From Romboutsia sedimentorum (lineage in GTDB: Bacteria > Bacillota > Clostridia > Peptostreptococcales > Peptostreptococcaceae): a stretch of DNA of 64,000 nucleotides. The position numbers were made by a program, and so were the translations under genes. The stretch is taken from the NCBI RefSeq assembly GCF_030131845.1, contig NZ_JASKYM010000002.1:444247-508246 (forward strand). The letters are read 5' to 3'. How positions within the stretch are numbered: position 1 is the first letter of the stretch; every line of letters starts with the position of its first letter. Below are positions 35,324 to 43,293 of this stretch, piece by piece. The notes beneath the pieces are model-generated. The model ran no database searches. It was not told where the DNA came from and worked only from the letters and a program-made list of their open reading frames with translations.

Positions 35324-36715
35324 ATGAATTTAAAAGAATCCTTTAATAAAGGTGTAGATTTTATAGATAAACACAAAAAAACTATAATTGCAGCTTCATT
35401 ATCAATATTAGGGTTAATAATCTTAATGGTTATATTTTTTATAAGTGGTGATGAGTTTAGTATAGAAAAAGAATCTAATACATTATTGAAAAATATAGAA
35501 CAGCGTAAATATTCTATTGCTCTTGAAAATTATGATGATTATAAAGATAAATTCTCAGAAATTAAAATGAATAGATTTAACAAATCTATTTCCAAGAAAA
35601 TAAACAAATTACTTCTTGAAAGTGGAGATAAATATATAAACAAAGAAATAACAAAAGAGCAATATATAGGGATTATAAATACCATAAATGCGTTAGGAAC
35701 TATAGAAATAGATTTTAAACGAGTTGTAGAGCAGGGAAAAAGAGCGAGTGAGATGTATGAAAAAGAAAATATAGATTATGAAATTGCGATTTCTTATATG
35801 AACATAGCATCAACTCTAAATGGAATAGTATATGAATTAGATTTATATAAACAAAATATAGAAGAAATTAATGAATCAAGGAAATTATATCAAGAAGCTG
35901 ATAAAAACAACAATAATCGTATGTATTATGAAGCTATAGTAGGATATAGTAAGGTATTAGAAAAAGATAAAAAATACTATGATTTAGCACAAGATAAAAA
36001 AAGTAAGTGTATAGAAGACATGTATGATTATTACATACAAAAAATTTATGAATCTGATGAAAATGGAAATTATGAAGAGGCACTTCAATATATAGAATAT
36101 ATTAAACACTATTATCCAAATGATGAAAATATATTATCTTTAGAAAAAGAATATAAAAAGAAACTATCTCTTTATACACTTTCATCTGAAGATATAATAA
36201 ATTTAATATGTAAAAAAAGTGGTAAAAAGAAAGAAAATTTATCAATAAACTCATTTTATCAAATGATAGATGGTGAAAAATATTATTATGTAGAATTACT
36301 AGAACATGATATATTAACTGATGAAATTTTAATAAATGCTAAAACAAAAGAAATGTATTCTTATAAAGATACTGACAAAGATTATAAACAAGACTATATT
36401 GATGGTTATTTTAGACATATTGGTAACGGGAAAATGCAGTTTGCAATCACTCAAGAAAAAGCAAAATTTATATTGGGCAAAAAGCTTGATGAAAAAGGAC
36501 ATAAATATAAGGAAATATCACAGATAAGCCAAGATAAAGCTCAAAGACATGTAACAGATAAAGAAAATTTGAACAAGATATTAGGAAAAAATAAAGATTT
36601 GTATTATTATGAAATGGTGAATAGTGGTTTCTTCAAAGAGAAACAAGTTTATATTATAAATATGTATACTGAAAAAATATATATTATATCAAAAGATAAA
36701 ATTAGTGAGTATTAA
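35324..36715 (+). CDS. Membrane-anchored protein with TPR-like repeats
   Basis: A 463-residue protein. One membrane helix (about 19-42) follows a basic cytoplasmic start. Residues about 50-290 are helical and TPR-like (for example YYEAIVGYSKVLEKDKKYYD and NGNYEEALQYIEYIKHYYPN). The C-terminal 170 residues contain two segments resembling PepSY-type alpha/beta modules (YYYVELLEHDILTDEILINA and YYYEMVNSGFFKEKQVYIIN), usually extracytoplasmic and linked to binding or inhibiting. I do not know a named family. It follows the PP2C gene by 139 bases and may be its partner; this is speculation from position only. GGAAGGG precedes the ATG. Confidence 0.72.
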   Translation: MNLKESFNKGVDFIDKHKKTIIAASLSILGLIILMVIFFISGDEFSIEKESNTLLKNIEQRKYSIALENYDDYKDKFSEIKMNRFNKSISKKINKLLLESGDKYINKEITKEQYIGIINTINALGTIEIDFKRVVEQGKRASEMYEKENIDYEIAISYMNIASTLNGIVYELDLYKQNIEEINESRKLYQEADKNNNNRMYYEAIVGYSKVLEKDKKYYDLAQDKKSKCIEDMYDYYIQKIYESDENGNYEEALQYIEYIKHYYPNDENILSLEKEYKKKLSLYTLSSEDIINLICKKSGKKKENLSINSFYQMIDGEKYYYVELLEHDILTDEILINAKTKEMYSYKDTDKDYKQDYIDGYFRHIGNGKMQFAITQEKAKFILGKKLDEKGHKYKEISQISQDKAQRHVTDKENLNKILGKNKDLYYYEMVNSGFFKEKQVYIINMYTEKIYIISKDKISEY

Positions 36716-36853
36716 AGCGTGTATTTAACAAGCTTTAGTATTTTGATTTATAATGTTTTATATTTTCATAATTTTATATAGATATGTTTATTGTATCAGT
36801 AAAGCGTGAAAAAATAATATATAGAACTAATATAAAATTAAGGAGATACAAGA

Positions 36854-38380
36854 ATGGGTAGTATGAAAAAAAAAATATATGTTGGTATAGGTATTTTATT
36901 ATCACTTATAGTATTGTTTGTAGGATGGATTACTTTACAAATAAATGGAGATAAAGTATTAAAAAATACATATATTAATGAAGTGAATTTAGGTGGACTA
37001 AATAAAAAACAAGCAAAAGAAAAATTAGAAAAAAATTATAAACTAGAAAATATAGAAGTTAAATACTTAAATGAAAAGTGGAATATAGATAGTAAAGAAA
37101 TTGATCTTTCTTACGATGTAGATAAAACTTTAGAACAAGCATACAATCAAAATAGAGAAACATCGTTTATAAATAATATGACCAAAACTATAAAAGCTAA
37201 TTTTGGTAAAAAAAATAATATTAAAATAGATATAAATTATGATGATAAAAAATTAAAAAAAGTAATAGATAATATATCAAAAGAAATAAATGTAGAAGTA
37301 AAAGATGCCAAACTAAACGTAAATAGTTCATCTATAGATGTGGTTGAAGGTAATAGTGGATTAAGTGTAAATACACAAGAGAGTATAAAAAATATTATTA
37401 GAGAACTTCAAAAAGGCAATAAACAGGAAGAACTAGTTGTTACTAAAATAGAACCTAATATAAAAAAGGAGCAACTAGAAGAAGTTGATACTTTATTAGG
37501 AAGCTATTCTACAACATTTAATTCTTCGGTATCTGGTAGAAGTCGTAATATAAATATAGCTGCAAGCAAAACGAGTGATATTTTATTAATGCCAGATGAA
37601 GTGTTTTCTTATAACGATCATACAGGTATGAGAACCGTAGCTAATGGATATAAAAATGCACCAGTAATTGTACAAGGTGTTGTTCAAGAAGGTATAGGCG
37701 GAGGTGTTTGCCAGGTTTCATCTACATTATATAATTCAGTTTTATATGCAGGATTAGAAATAGTTAACTTAAAAAATCATTCGATACCATCTACTTATGT
37801 ACCTAAGGGTAGAGATGCTACAGTAACAGATGGAGGAATAGATTTTGTATTTAAAAATAATTTAAAGTATCCTGTATATTTTAAAAATTATGTATCAGGT
37901 AATGTTGTAACGTGTGAGATATATGGGAGTTCAAAAGATAAGCAAAATATACAAATATCTACAAGTATAGATGGAGTATCTGTTGCACCTGTAAAAAAAG
38001 TAGATGATCCAACAATACCTAAAGGTGAAGAAAAAAACTTAGAGGCTAGCAGAAATGGATATACAGTATCTACGTATAGATTGTATGTAGATAATAATGG
38101 AAACGTTGCTAAAAAAGAAAAAGTAGCAACGTCATATTATCCAAAGAAACAAGGGGTGATTGCAGTTGGGACAATGGAACCAAAAAAAGAAGAACCTAAA
38201 AAGGATTCACAAGTACCTCCTATAGTGCCAGAGATACCTAATAAACCAGACGAACCTAATAAACCAGAGGAACCTAATAAGCTAGAAAAACCAGAAGTTG
38301 TACCTGACGTGCCACCAGAAAAACCTGAAACTTTACCAGAAAAACCTAATAAACCAGAGGAGACGGCACCTCAAGTATAA
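36854..38380 (+). CDS. VanW-G5 surface protein with proline-rich tail
   Basis: A 508-residue exported protein. A membrane helix covers about 7-28. A PG_binding_4-like segment follows (about 30-220), then the VanW domain (about 220-365, with RNINIAASKTSDILLMPDE and GIGGGVCQVSSTLYNS). A G5-like domain (about 385-435, ending near YYPKKQGVIAVGTM) is present, then a proline-rich tail with short repeats (NKPDEPNKPEEPNK and KPNKPEE). Surface location bound to cell wall is likely. It is longer than the other VanW protein in the window and lacks its acidic head. The next gene starts only 48 bases later, so they may be co-transcribed. Confidence 0.92.
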   Translation: MGSMKKKIYVGIGILLSLIVLFVGWITLQINGDKVLKNTYINEVNLGGLNKKQAKEKLEKNYKLENIEVKYLNEKWNIDSKEIDLSYDVDKTLEQAYNQNRETSFINNMTKTIKANFGKKNNIKIDINYDDKKLKKVIDNISKEINVEVKDAKLNVNSSSIDVVEGNSGLSVNTQESIKNIIRELQKGNKQEELVVTKIEPNIKKEQLEEVDTLLGSYSTTFNSSVSGRSRNINIAASKTSDILLMPDEVFSYNDHTGMRTVANGYKNAPVIVQGVVQEGIGGGVCQVSSTLYNSVLYAGLEIVNLKNHSIPSTYVPKGRDATVTDGGIDFVFKNNLKYPVYFKNYVSGNVVTCEIYGSSKDKQNIQISTSIDGVSVAPVKKVDDPTIPKGEEKNLEASRNGYTVSTYRLYVDNNGNVAKKEKVATSYYPKKQGVIAVGTMEPKKEEPKKDSQVPPIVPEIPNKPDEPNKPEEPNKLEKPEVVPDVPPEKPETLPEKPNKPEETAPQV

Positions 38381-38428
38381 AAAATAAAAAATACTTTAAA
38401 TTGTATTAATATATTAGGAGGTATTAAT

Positions 38429-39022
38429 TTGAATTTAAATGAAATAACAAATTATATACAAGGTGTATGCGAGAACATATCTAGCATACTTGAGGTAGAT
38501 GTTACTTTAGTAAGTAAAGACTTAGTTAGACTAGCTGGGACTGGAATATTTAAAGATAAAATAGGGGAAGTAATACCTGAAAAAACTATATATTATAATG
38601 TACTTAAAGATGGTAAATCCTATGTTATGAATAAAGAATTAGAAGAAAAATGTAGTCTATGCTGTAATAGATTTGATTGCAAGGAATTAGCTGACATATG
38701 CACACCTGTTAAATTTGAAAATAATATAGTTGGGATTTTAGGAATCGCAGCATTTGATGAAACTCAAAAAAATAAAATATTATCAAAAGATAAAGAATTA
38801 ATAGATTTTATAAACAGTATGTCAGAATTAATATCATTTAAATTAAATGAATTATATGCACAACAAATAAAAACTATTGAACAATTAGAAAAAGAAGCTA
38901 TCGAAAATGCTATAAAAAAATATGGTACTAACACAGAAGGTATGAAAAATGTAGCAGAAGCATTAAATATAGGCATAGCAACTTTATATCGAAAAATAAA
39001 AAAATTTGATATTAAATATTAA
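38429..39022 (+). CDS. Sensor-plus-Fis regulator lacking the AAA+ module
   Basis: A 197-residue protein. Residues about 1-140 form a PocR/GAF-like sensory domain (DVTLVSKDLVRLAGTGIFKD, then SLCCNRFDCKELADICTPVK with several cysteines, then VGILGIAAFDETQ). Residues about 150-197 form a Fis-type helix-turn-helix (EAIENAIKKYGTNTEGMKNV, then GIATLYRKIKKF). In clostridia this sensor and this helix-turn-helix normally flank a sigma-54-activating AAA+ ATPase, for example in proline-reductase-type regulators; here the central domain is absent. It could therefore work as a simple DNA-binding sensor or as a modulator of a full-length relative. The cysteine group may sense redox or bind metal. The start is TTG after AGGAGG. 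Confidence 0.85.
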   Translation: MNLNEITNYIQGVCENISSILEVDVTLVSKDLVRLAGTGIFKDKIGEVIPEKTIYYNVLKDGKSYVMNKELEEKCSLCCNRFDCKELADICTPVKFENNIVGILGIAAFDETQKNKILSKDKELIDFINSMSELISFKLNELYAQQIKTIEQLEKEAIENAIKKYGTNTEGMKNVAEALNIGIATLYRKIKKFDIKY

Positions 39023-39059
39023 ATTTACAAAAAAGAAAAATAGCGAAAAATGTATAGTT

Positions 39060-39088
39060 TTGACTTAAAATATTAAATGTGTTATCTT
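39060..39088 (+). promoter_or_regulatory. Putative sigma-A promoter
   Basis: TTGACT (39060-39065), 17-nt spacer, TATCTT (39083-39088), upstream of the TPR gene whose ribosome binding site is at 39107-39112. Confidence 0.45.
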
Positions 39089-39156
39089 AGATATATATAC
39101 ATATATAGGAGGCGATTATTATTTTAGGTGAAAAAATTAAACAAGATATACAAAGG

Positions 39157-40512
39157 ATGCCTAGAAAAATTCTAGATATAGCTTTAATAGAAGAGAATAA
39201 AAGTGATTTAACTTTTTTTAATATAGCTGAAGAAGAAACTAATGAAACATTAAAGGCACTGAAACAAAGTTATGTAACAAATAATTATAAGGAAGAGACA
39301 ATCTTGAACTTACAAACTGCTCTAAATAATAGTTCAGATGATACGTCAAAAGAATTAAAAATAGAATCGTACAATAGATATAATAATGCTCTTGAATTAG
39401 CTGAGAAAAACTACATAACTAGTGCTTGCGAAACTATAGAAAAAGCATTAGAGATTAATCCTAAAGATGTTGATATTTTAAACTTAAAGGGTTTATTAAC
39501 TTTATTAAAATGTGATTTTTCTAAGGCATTTGAAAGTTTTTATACTGCTATGTGCTATAGTAATGATGCATTATCTAGAGAATACGTTGATAAGCTTTCT
39601 TCAGATGAGTTTAATGTATTTTTAGGAAGATATAACCACTCTATAAGATTTATAAATGAAGAGTTAAATCATGAATCGATACATATATTAGATAATATGA
39701 TACAAGAAGACCCTGAGTTAATTGAACCTTACGTAATATTATCATTGTTATATGATAAATTAGGAAATTCTAAAAAAAGTAAAATGTACCTAGATAGACT
39801 TAGAGAAATTGATAAAGATAATTCTTTATTTGAGTCAAAAGAAAAAAGTGAATTAGATAAAGAAGAAAATACAACAATAAAAACAAAGCAAAACAAAAAC
39901 AATATAATACCATATATATTAATGGGTTGCTTAGTATTAGCTGCAGGGGCATATTTTGTTTATAATAAAAATAAAATAGAAGATTTAAGTTCTCAGCTAG
40001 TTAAAAAAGATCAAAAATTAGATGAAGCAGGAAATAAATTAACTGAAAAAGAAGAGAAATTAACTGAAAAAGAAGAAAAATTAGAAGCGAAAAAAGAAGA
40101 ATTAGATAAAGCTAAAAAAGAAGAAATAATAGTTTCAGATGAAATAACTTTATATAATAAAGGACTAGAGTTAAAAAAAGAGAAAGATTATAAAGGCGCA
40201 ATAGAAAGTTTTAAGTATGCGATATCAACGGGGAAAAGCAAACAATATATATCAGAGTCAATATATGAAGTGGCTTTAGCAAATGAAAAACTAGGTAATA
40301 AAGATGAAGCTATAAAATATTATAAAAAATATATAAATACATATACATCTAAGGACACATATTATGATGATGCGTTTTATCAATTAGGAATGCTATATTA
40401 TAATAATGGTCAATTAGAAAACGCTCAAAATACATTCTATGGCTTGAGAAGTGAGGTTCCAAATAGTATGTATAATAACTCAAAAGTAAATGAAATTTTA
40501 AAAGAAAAATAA
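39157..40512 (+). CDS. TPR - membrane helix - coiled coil - TPR protein
   Basis: At least 451 residues. Helical TPR repeats (about 75-210; NALELAEKNYITSACETIEK and ALEINPKDVDILNLKGLLTL) precede a single membrane helix (about 245-268), a charged coiled coil of repeated LTEKEEK/LEAKKEE units, and a second TPR region at the end (NKGLELKKEKDYKGAIESFK). The ends thus lie on opposite sides of the membrane. The coordinate given is the first ATG, but that ATG touches its only nearby SD-like bases. The perfect AGGAGG at 39107-39112 points to an ATT at 39121 in the same open frame, adding 12 residues. Function unknown; it may scaffold other surface proteins. Confidence 0.8.
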   Translation: MPRKILDIALIEENKSDLTFFNIAEEETNETLKALKQSYVTNNYKEETILNLQTALNNSSDDTSKELKIESYNRYNNALELAEKNYITSACETIEKALEINPKDVDILNLKGLLTLLKCDFSKAFESFYTAMCYSNDALSREYVDKLSSDEFNVFLGRYNHSIRFINEELNHESIHILDNMIQEDPELIEPYVILSLLYDKLGNSKKSKMYLDRLREIDKDNSLFESKEKSELDKEENTTIKTKQNKNNIIPYILMGCLVLAAGAYFVYNKNKIEDLSSQLVKKDQKLDEAGNKLTEKEEKLTEKEEKLEAKKEELDKAKKEEIIVSDEITLYNKGLELKKEKDYKGAIESFKYAISTGKSKQYISESIYEVALANEKLGNKDEAIKYYKKYINTYTSKDTYYDDAFYQLGMLYYNNGQLENAQNTFYGLRSEVPNSMYNNSKVNEILKEK

Positions 40513-40524
40513 ATATTTAATTTA

Positions 40525-40577
40525 AAAAATAGCTATCTTTATGTATGTAAACTTCATACATAAAGATAGCTATTTTT
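40525..40577 (+). terminator. Strong Rho-independent terminator
   Basis: A perfect stem of over 20 bp (40525-40547 with 40555-40577), core AGCTATCTTTATGTATG, is followed by T-rich sequence. Confidence 0.9.
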
Positions 40578-40716
40578 ATGATGTTAATTGATTTTATGAC
40601 AGGTGTTGTAGGAAAGTAAAAATAACACTATTAAAATAATAAGCATAGTGTGTATTAGAGCATAATAAAATATAATAACAAGACTATACGTTTATTATTT
40701 AATAGGGGGGCTAAGT

Positions 40717-41682
40717 ATGATAGAGAAAGACTTATTTCTTCCAATACTTAGGGATGGTAAGTATGGATTTATAGATAAAGATAAAAACCTTATAATAAAG
40801 CCAAGATTTAAATATGTATCAGAAAGATTTAGAGATGGATACTGCGTAGTTACTTACATAAAAAAAATAAGAAAGTCAATAAGGTGGGTTTTTGGATATA
40901 TAGACAAAAATGGTAATACACAAATATTTCTTCATTTAGATAGTGCATCTGAGTTTAATGACGGTTTAGCTAGGATTAAAGTAAATGATAGATACGGATA
41001 TATAGATACTTCTTTAAAGGAGGTTATAAGTTCTAAATTTGATTCGGCAGCTAATTTTAAAGAAGGCTTAGCTGGTGTTAAAATTGATAAAAAATGGGGG
41101 TTTATAAATAAAGAAGGGGAAATAGCTATACCACCTATATATACATATGTTAATCAATTTTTTGAAGAACGAGCATTAGTTGAAATAAAAAATAAATATG
41201 GATATATAAATAAAAGCGGAGAACTTATAGTAGTGCCTGAGTATGATATAGCTACAGATTTTTCTGAAGGTTTTGCGGCGGTAAGAGTAGATGATAAGTG
41301 GGGATATATAGATAGAAATGGGGAAATGAAAATAAAATTACTATTTGATAGAGCCAAGCCATTTTACGAAGGTTTGGCTGCGATATGCATAGATAATAAG
41401 TGGGGATATATAGATAAGCAAGGTAATATTGTAATAGATCCTATATTTGATTATGCATGCAATTTCAAAGATGGATTAGCAAGGTTTAATATAGGTTCTA
41501 GTTCTTTAACAAGAGGAATAAGCACTCCAAAAGGAGGGATGTGGGGATTTTTAAATAAGTCCGGGCATATAGAAATAGTTCCTGTATTTGATTCAATATC
41601 AGATTTTGAAGATGGTTACGCGCAAGTGATACAAGGAAATAATAACAATTATATAGATAAATGTGGAAAATTAATATTATAA
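40717..41682 (+). CDS. WG-repeat protein
   Basis: A 321-residue soluble protein built from about seven to nine WG repeats, for example DGKYGFIDKDKNLIIKPRFK, DKKWGFINKEGEIAIPPIY, DDKWGYIDRNGEMKIKLLF and DNKWGYIDKQGNIVIDPIF. These form beta-rich modules that are common in bacteria, mostly of unknown function, with suggested binding roles. No signal peptide, so cytoplasmic. A WG repeat near residues 255-290 is interrupted by an insertion (GSSSLTRGISTPKGGMW). A run of G (GGGGGG) lies in the ribosome binding site. Followed by a hairpin terminator. Confidence 0.93.
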   Translation: MIEKDLFLPILRDGKYGFIDKDKNLIIKPRFKYVSERFRDGYCVVTYIKKIRKSIRWVFGYIDKNGNTQIFLHLDSASEFNDGLARIKVNDRYGYIDTSLKEVISSKFDSAANFKEGLAGVKIDKKWGFINKEGEIAIPPIYTYVNQFFEERALVEIKNKYGYINKSGELIVVPEYDIATDFSEGFAAVRVDDKWGYIDRNGEMKIKLLFDRAKPFYEGLAAICIDNKWGYIDKQGNIVIDPIFDYACNFKDGLARFNIGSSSLTRGISTPKGGMWGFLNKSGHIEIVPVFDSISDFEDGYAQVIQGNNNNYIDKCGKLIL

Positions 41683-41727
41683 ATTTAAATTTGAAAAAAA
41701 AGTGTTTAAGTAGTAATATATAAGATA

Positions 41728-41757
41728 AAAGGGAGGATACCCTCCCTTTAAATTTTT
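41728..41757 (+). terminator. Rho-independent terminator
   Basis: AAAGGGAGG pairs perfectly with CCTCCCTTT around the loop ATAC, followed by AAATTTTT. Confidence 0.82.
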
Positions 41758-41790
41758 GACAGAGGAAGGTTTTTTAATAAGGTGACCTTC
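41756..41790 (+). promoter_or_regulatory. Candidate promoter/operator of the lrgAB operon
   Basis: TTGACA (41756-41761) directly follows the preceding terminator; 16 nt later is TAAGGT (41778-41783), a weak -10. An inverted repeat GAAGGT (41765-41770) / ACCTTC (41785-41790) spans the -10 area and ends just before the AAGGAGG of lrgA, so it could be a regulator site. Confidence 0.4.
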
Positions 41791-41801
41791 AAGGAGGCAA
41801 A

Positions 41802-42164
41802 ATGAATAAGCTTAATCAACTAGCTGTAATACTTGGAATTTGGGCTGCGGGAGAGTATATAAGTTCATTTATACAAAGTGTAGTCATAATACCAGGAGGC
41901 ATAATCGGTATGATATTATTATTTTTACTTTTACAATTTAAAGCAATAAAAATAGATAGTATAAAAGAGATAAGTGATTTGTTCCTGGATAATATGGCTA
42001 TGTTTTTTATACCAGCAGGTGTATCATTAATAAACTCATTAGATCTTATAGCAGATAATATATTTGTTATTTTAATAAGCATAATCTTGAGTACAGCTAT
42101 AGTTATGTATATAACTGGCATTATAGTTGAAAAAATGATACAAAAAAAATCTAAGGAGAACTAA
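41802..42164 (+). CDS. lrgA: CidA/LrgA family holin-like protein
   Basis: A 120-residue protein with four membrane helices typical of CidA/LrgA, with PGGIIGMILLFLLLQF and MAMFFIPAGVSLI. LrgA/CidA proteins were described as holin-like modulators of autolysis and, together with LrgB-type partners, more recently as transporters of pyruvate or similar compounds in Firmicutes; which applies here is unknown. AAGGAGG lies before the ATG, directly after a candidate operator. The downstream gene lrgB starts two bases after the stop, so the pair is translationally linked. No LytS/LytR two-component genes are adjacent in this window. Confidence 0.93.
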   Translation: MNKLNQLAVILGIWAAGEYISSFIQSVVIIPGGIIGMILLFLLLQFKAIKIDSIKEISDLFLDNMAMFFIPAGVSLINSLDLIADNIFVILISIILSTAIVMYITGIIVEKMIQKKSKEN

Positions 42165-42166
42165 TC

Positions 42167-42856
42167 ATGTACAATATTTTAGAAACACCACTATTTGGAC
42201 TAGTAGTAACAATTGTATTTTTTAATTTAGGTGTATATTTGCAAAAGAAAACAAAACATCCAATAATGAATCCGTTATTAATTGCAATTGTTGGAATACT
42301 ATTATTTTTAAATTTAACTAAAATACCATATGAAAGTTATAAAAAAGGAGCAGAAAGTGTAAACTTTTTTTTAGGACCTGTAACCATAATATTGGCAGTT
42401 CCATTGTACAAACAATTTAATTTATTTAAAAAATATATATTAGAAATATTTATAGGCATAGGATGCGGAGTAGTTATATCATTTATGTCTGTAAAAATAA
42501 TTGGAAGTCTAAGTAGTGCTAATATCAATATAATAAACTCTCTAATACCAAAATCAATAACTACACCTATGGGCCTTTCTCTTACTAATACTATAAATGG
42601 TATAGAAGCGATAACAGTAGTGGCTATAATTTTAACAGGTATAGTAGGTGCTATAATTGCACCCATGGTATTTAAGATAGGTAAGATAACCCACCCTGTA
42701 GCTAAAGGAATTGCATTGGGTACATCAGCTCATGCAGTAGGAACTTCTAAAGCATTAGAGATGGGAGAAATAGAAGGTGCTATGAGTGGACTTTCTATAG
42801 GAATATCGGGAATAATAACTGTTATATTGATACCTATTATAATAAATATTATATAA
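42167..42856 (+). CDS. lrgB: LrgB/CidB family protein
   Basis: A 229-residue integral membrane protein with about seven helices and the family motifs PLLIAI, GPVTIILAVPLY, SITTPMGLSL and KGIALGTSAHAVGTSKALEM. It is the usual partner of LrgA, with which it forms a complex proposed to control autolysis or small-metabolite (pyruvate) transport. It follows lrgA by two bases with AAGGAG as ribosome binding site. No terminator follows directly; the next 437 bases are an AT-rich non-coding region with short repeats. Confidence 0.95.
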   Translation: MYNILETPLFGLVVTIVFFNLGVYLQKKTKHPIMNPLLIAIVGILLFLNLTKIPYESYKKGAESVNFFLGPVTIILAVPLYKQFNLFKKYILEIFIGIGCGVVISFMSVKIIGSLSSANINIINSLIPKSITTPMGLSLTNTINGIEAITVVAIILTGIVGAIIAPMVFKIGKITHPVAKGIALGTSAHAVGTSKALEMGEIEGAMSGLSIGISGIITVILIPIIINII

Positions 42857-43293
42857 TAAAAAATAAAATTTTAAAAAATAATTGCAATTTAAAATTCAAA
42901 TAATGAAATGATTGCAATTTAAAATTCACGTTATGAAATAAAAAAAATATTGATTGCATAATTAAATTAAATAAAAATAAAACAAGTGTAAAAAAATATA
43001 TATAAATAGCATTATTCAATAATAATATATATAAATTGAATAATTTACAAATTTTATTAATTGCAAGATAAACAAAGTGATTTTCTTTTACTGATAGAAA
43101 AATATCTATCATATCAAAAACTATTAAAATTATACACGATTATTAAAAATTATAACAAAAATGCACTGGACATATATAAAAAAGATAATATAATATATGA
43201 TGTATTAAAAATATATCAAAAACTATTGATATATTTGATATAAAAATAAGTGCACAAAACAATATGTGTAAAAAAAGCTTGAAGGAGAATAAG
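42857..43293. other. AT-rich intergenic region with short repeats
   Basis: This 437-base gap between lrgB and a yitT gene contains a 30-bp-spaced direct repeat (42881-42939), a 15-bp direct repeat ATATCAAAAACTATT (43111-43125 and 43213-43227), and a hairpin ATATCAAA/TTTGATAT (43213-43241). A 60-codon open frame within it lacks a ribosome binding site and is not called. No promoter is confident. Confidence 0.5.
42881..42939. repeat. Two imperfect 29-bp direct repeats
   Basis: ATTGCAATTTAAAATTCA begins both copies (42881 and 42911), spaced by 30 bases; each ends in ATGAAAT with a three- to four-base difference between. A third partial ATTGCATA follows at 42953. Confidence 0.65.

Noticed and set aside
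39128-39175. 15-codon GTG ORF overlapping the TPR gene start
   Set aside because: Spacing to the ribosome binding site is too long and it overlaps the in-frame ATT explanation.
43061-43243. 60-codon open frame in the gap between lrgB and yitT
   Set aside because: No ribosome binding site, composition like the surrounding AT-rich repeats, and overlaps direct repeats.
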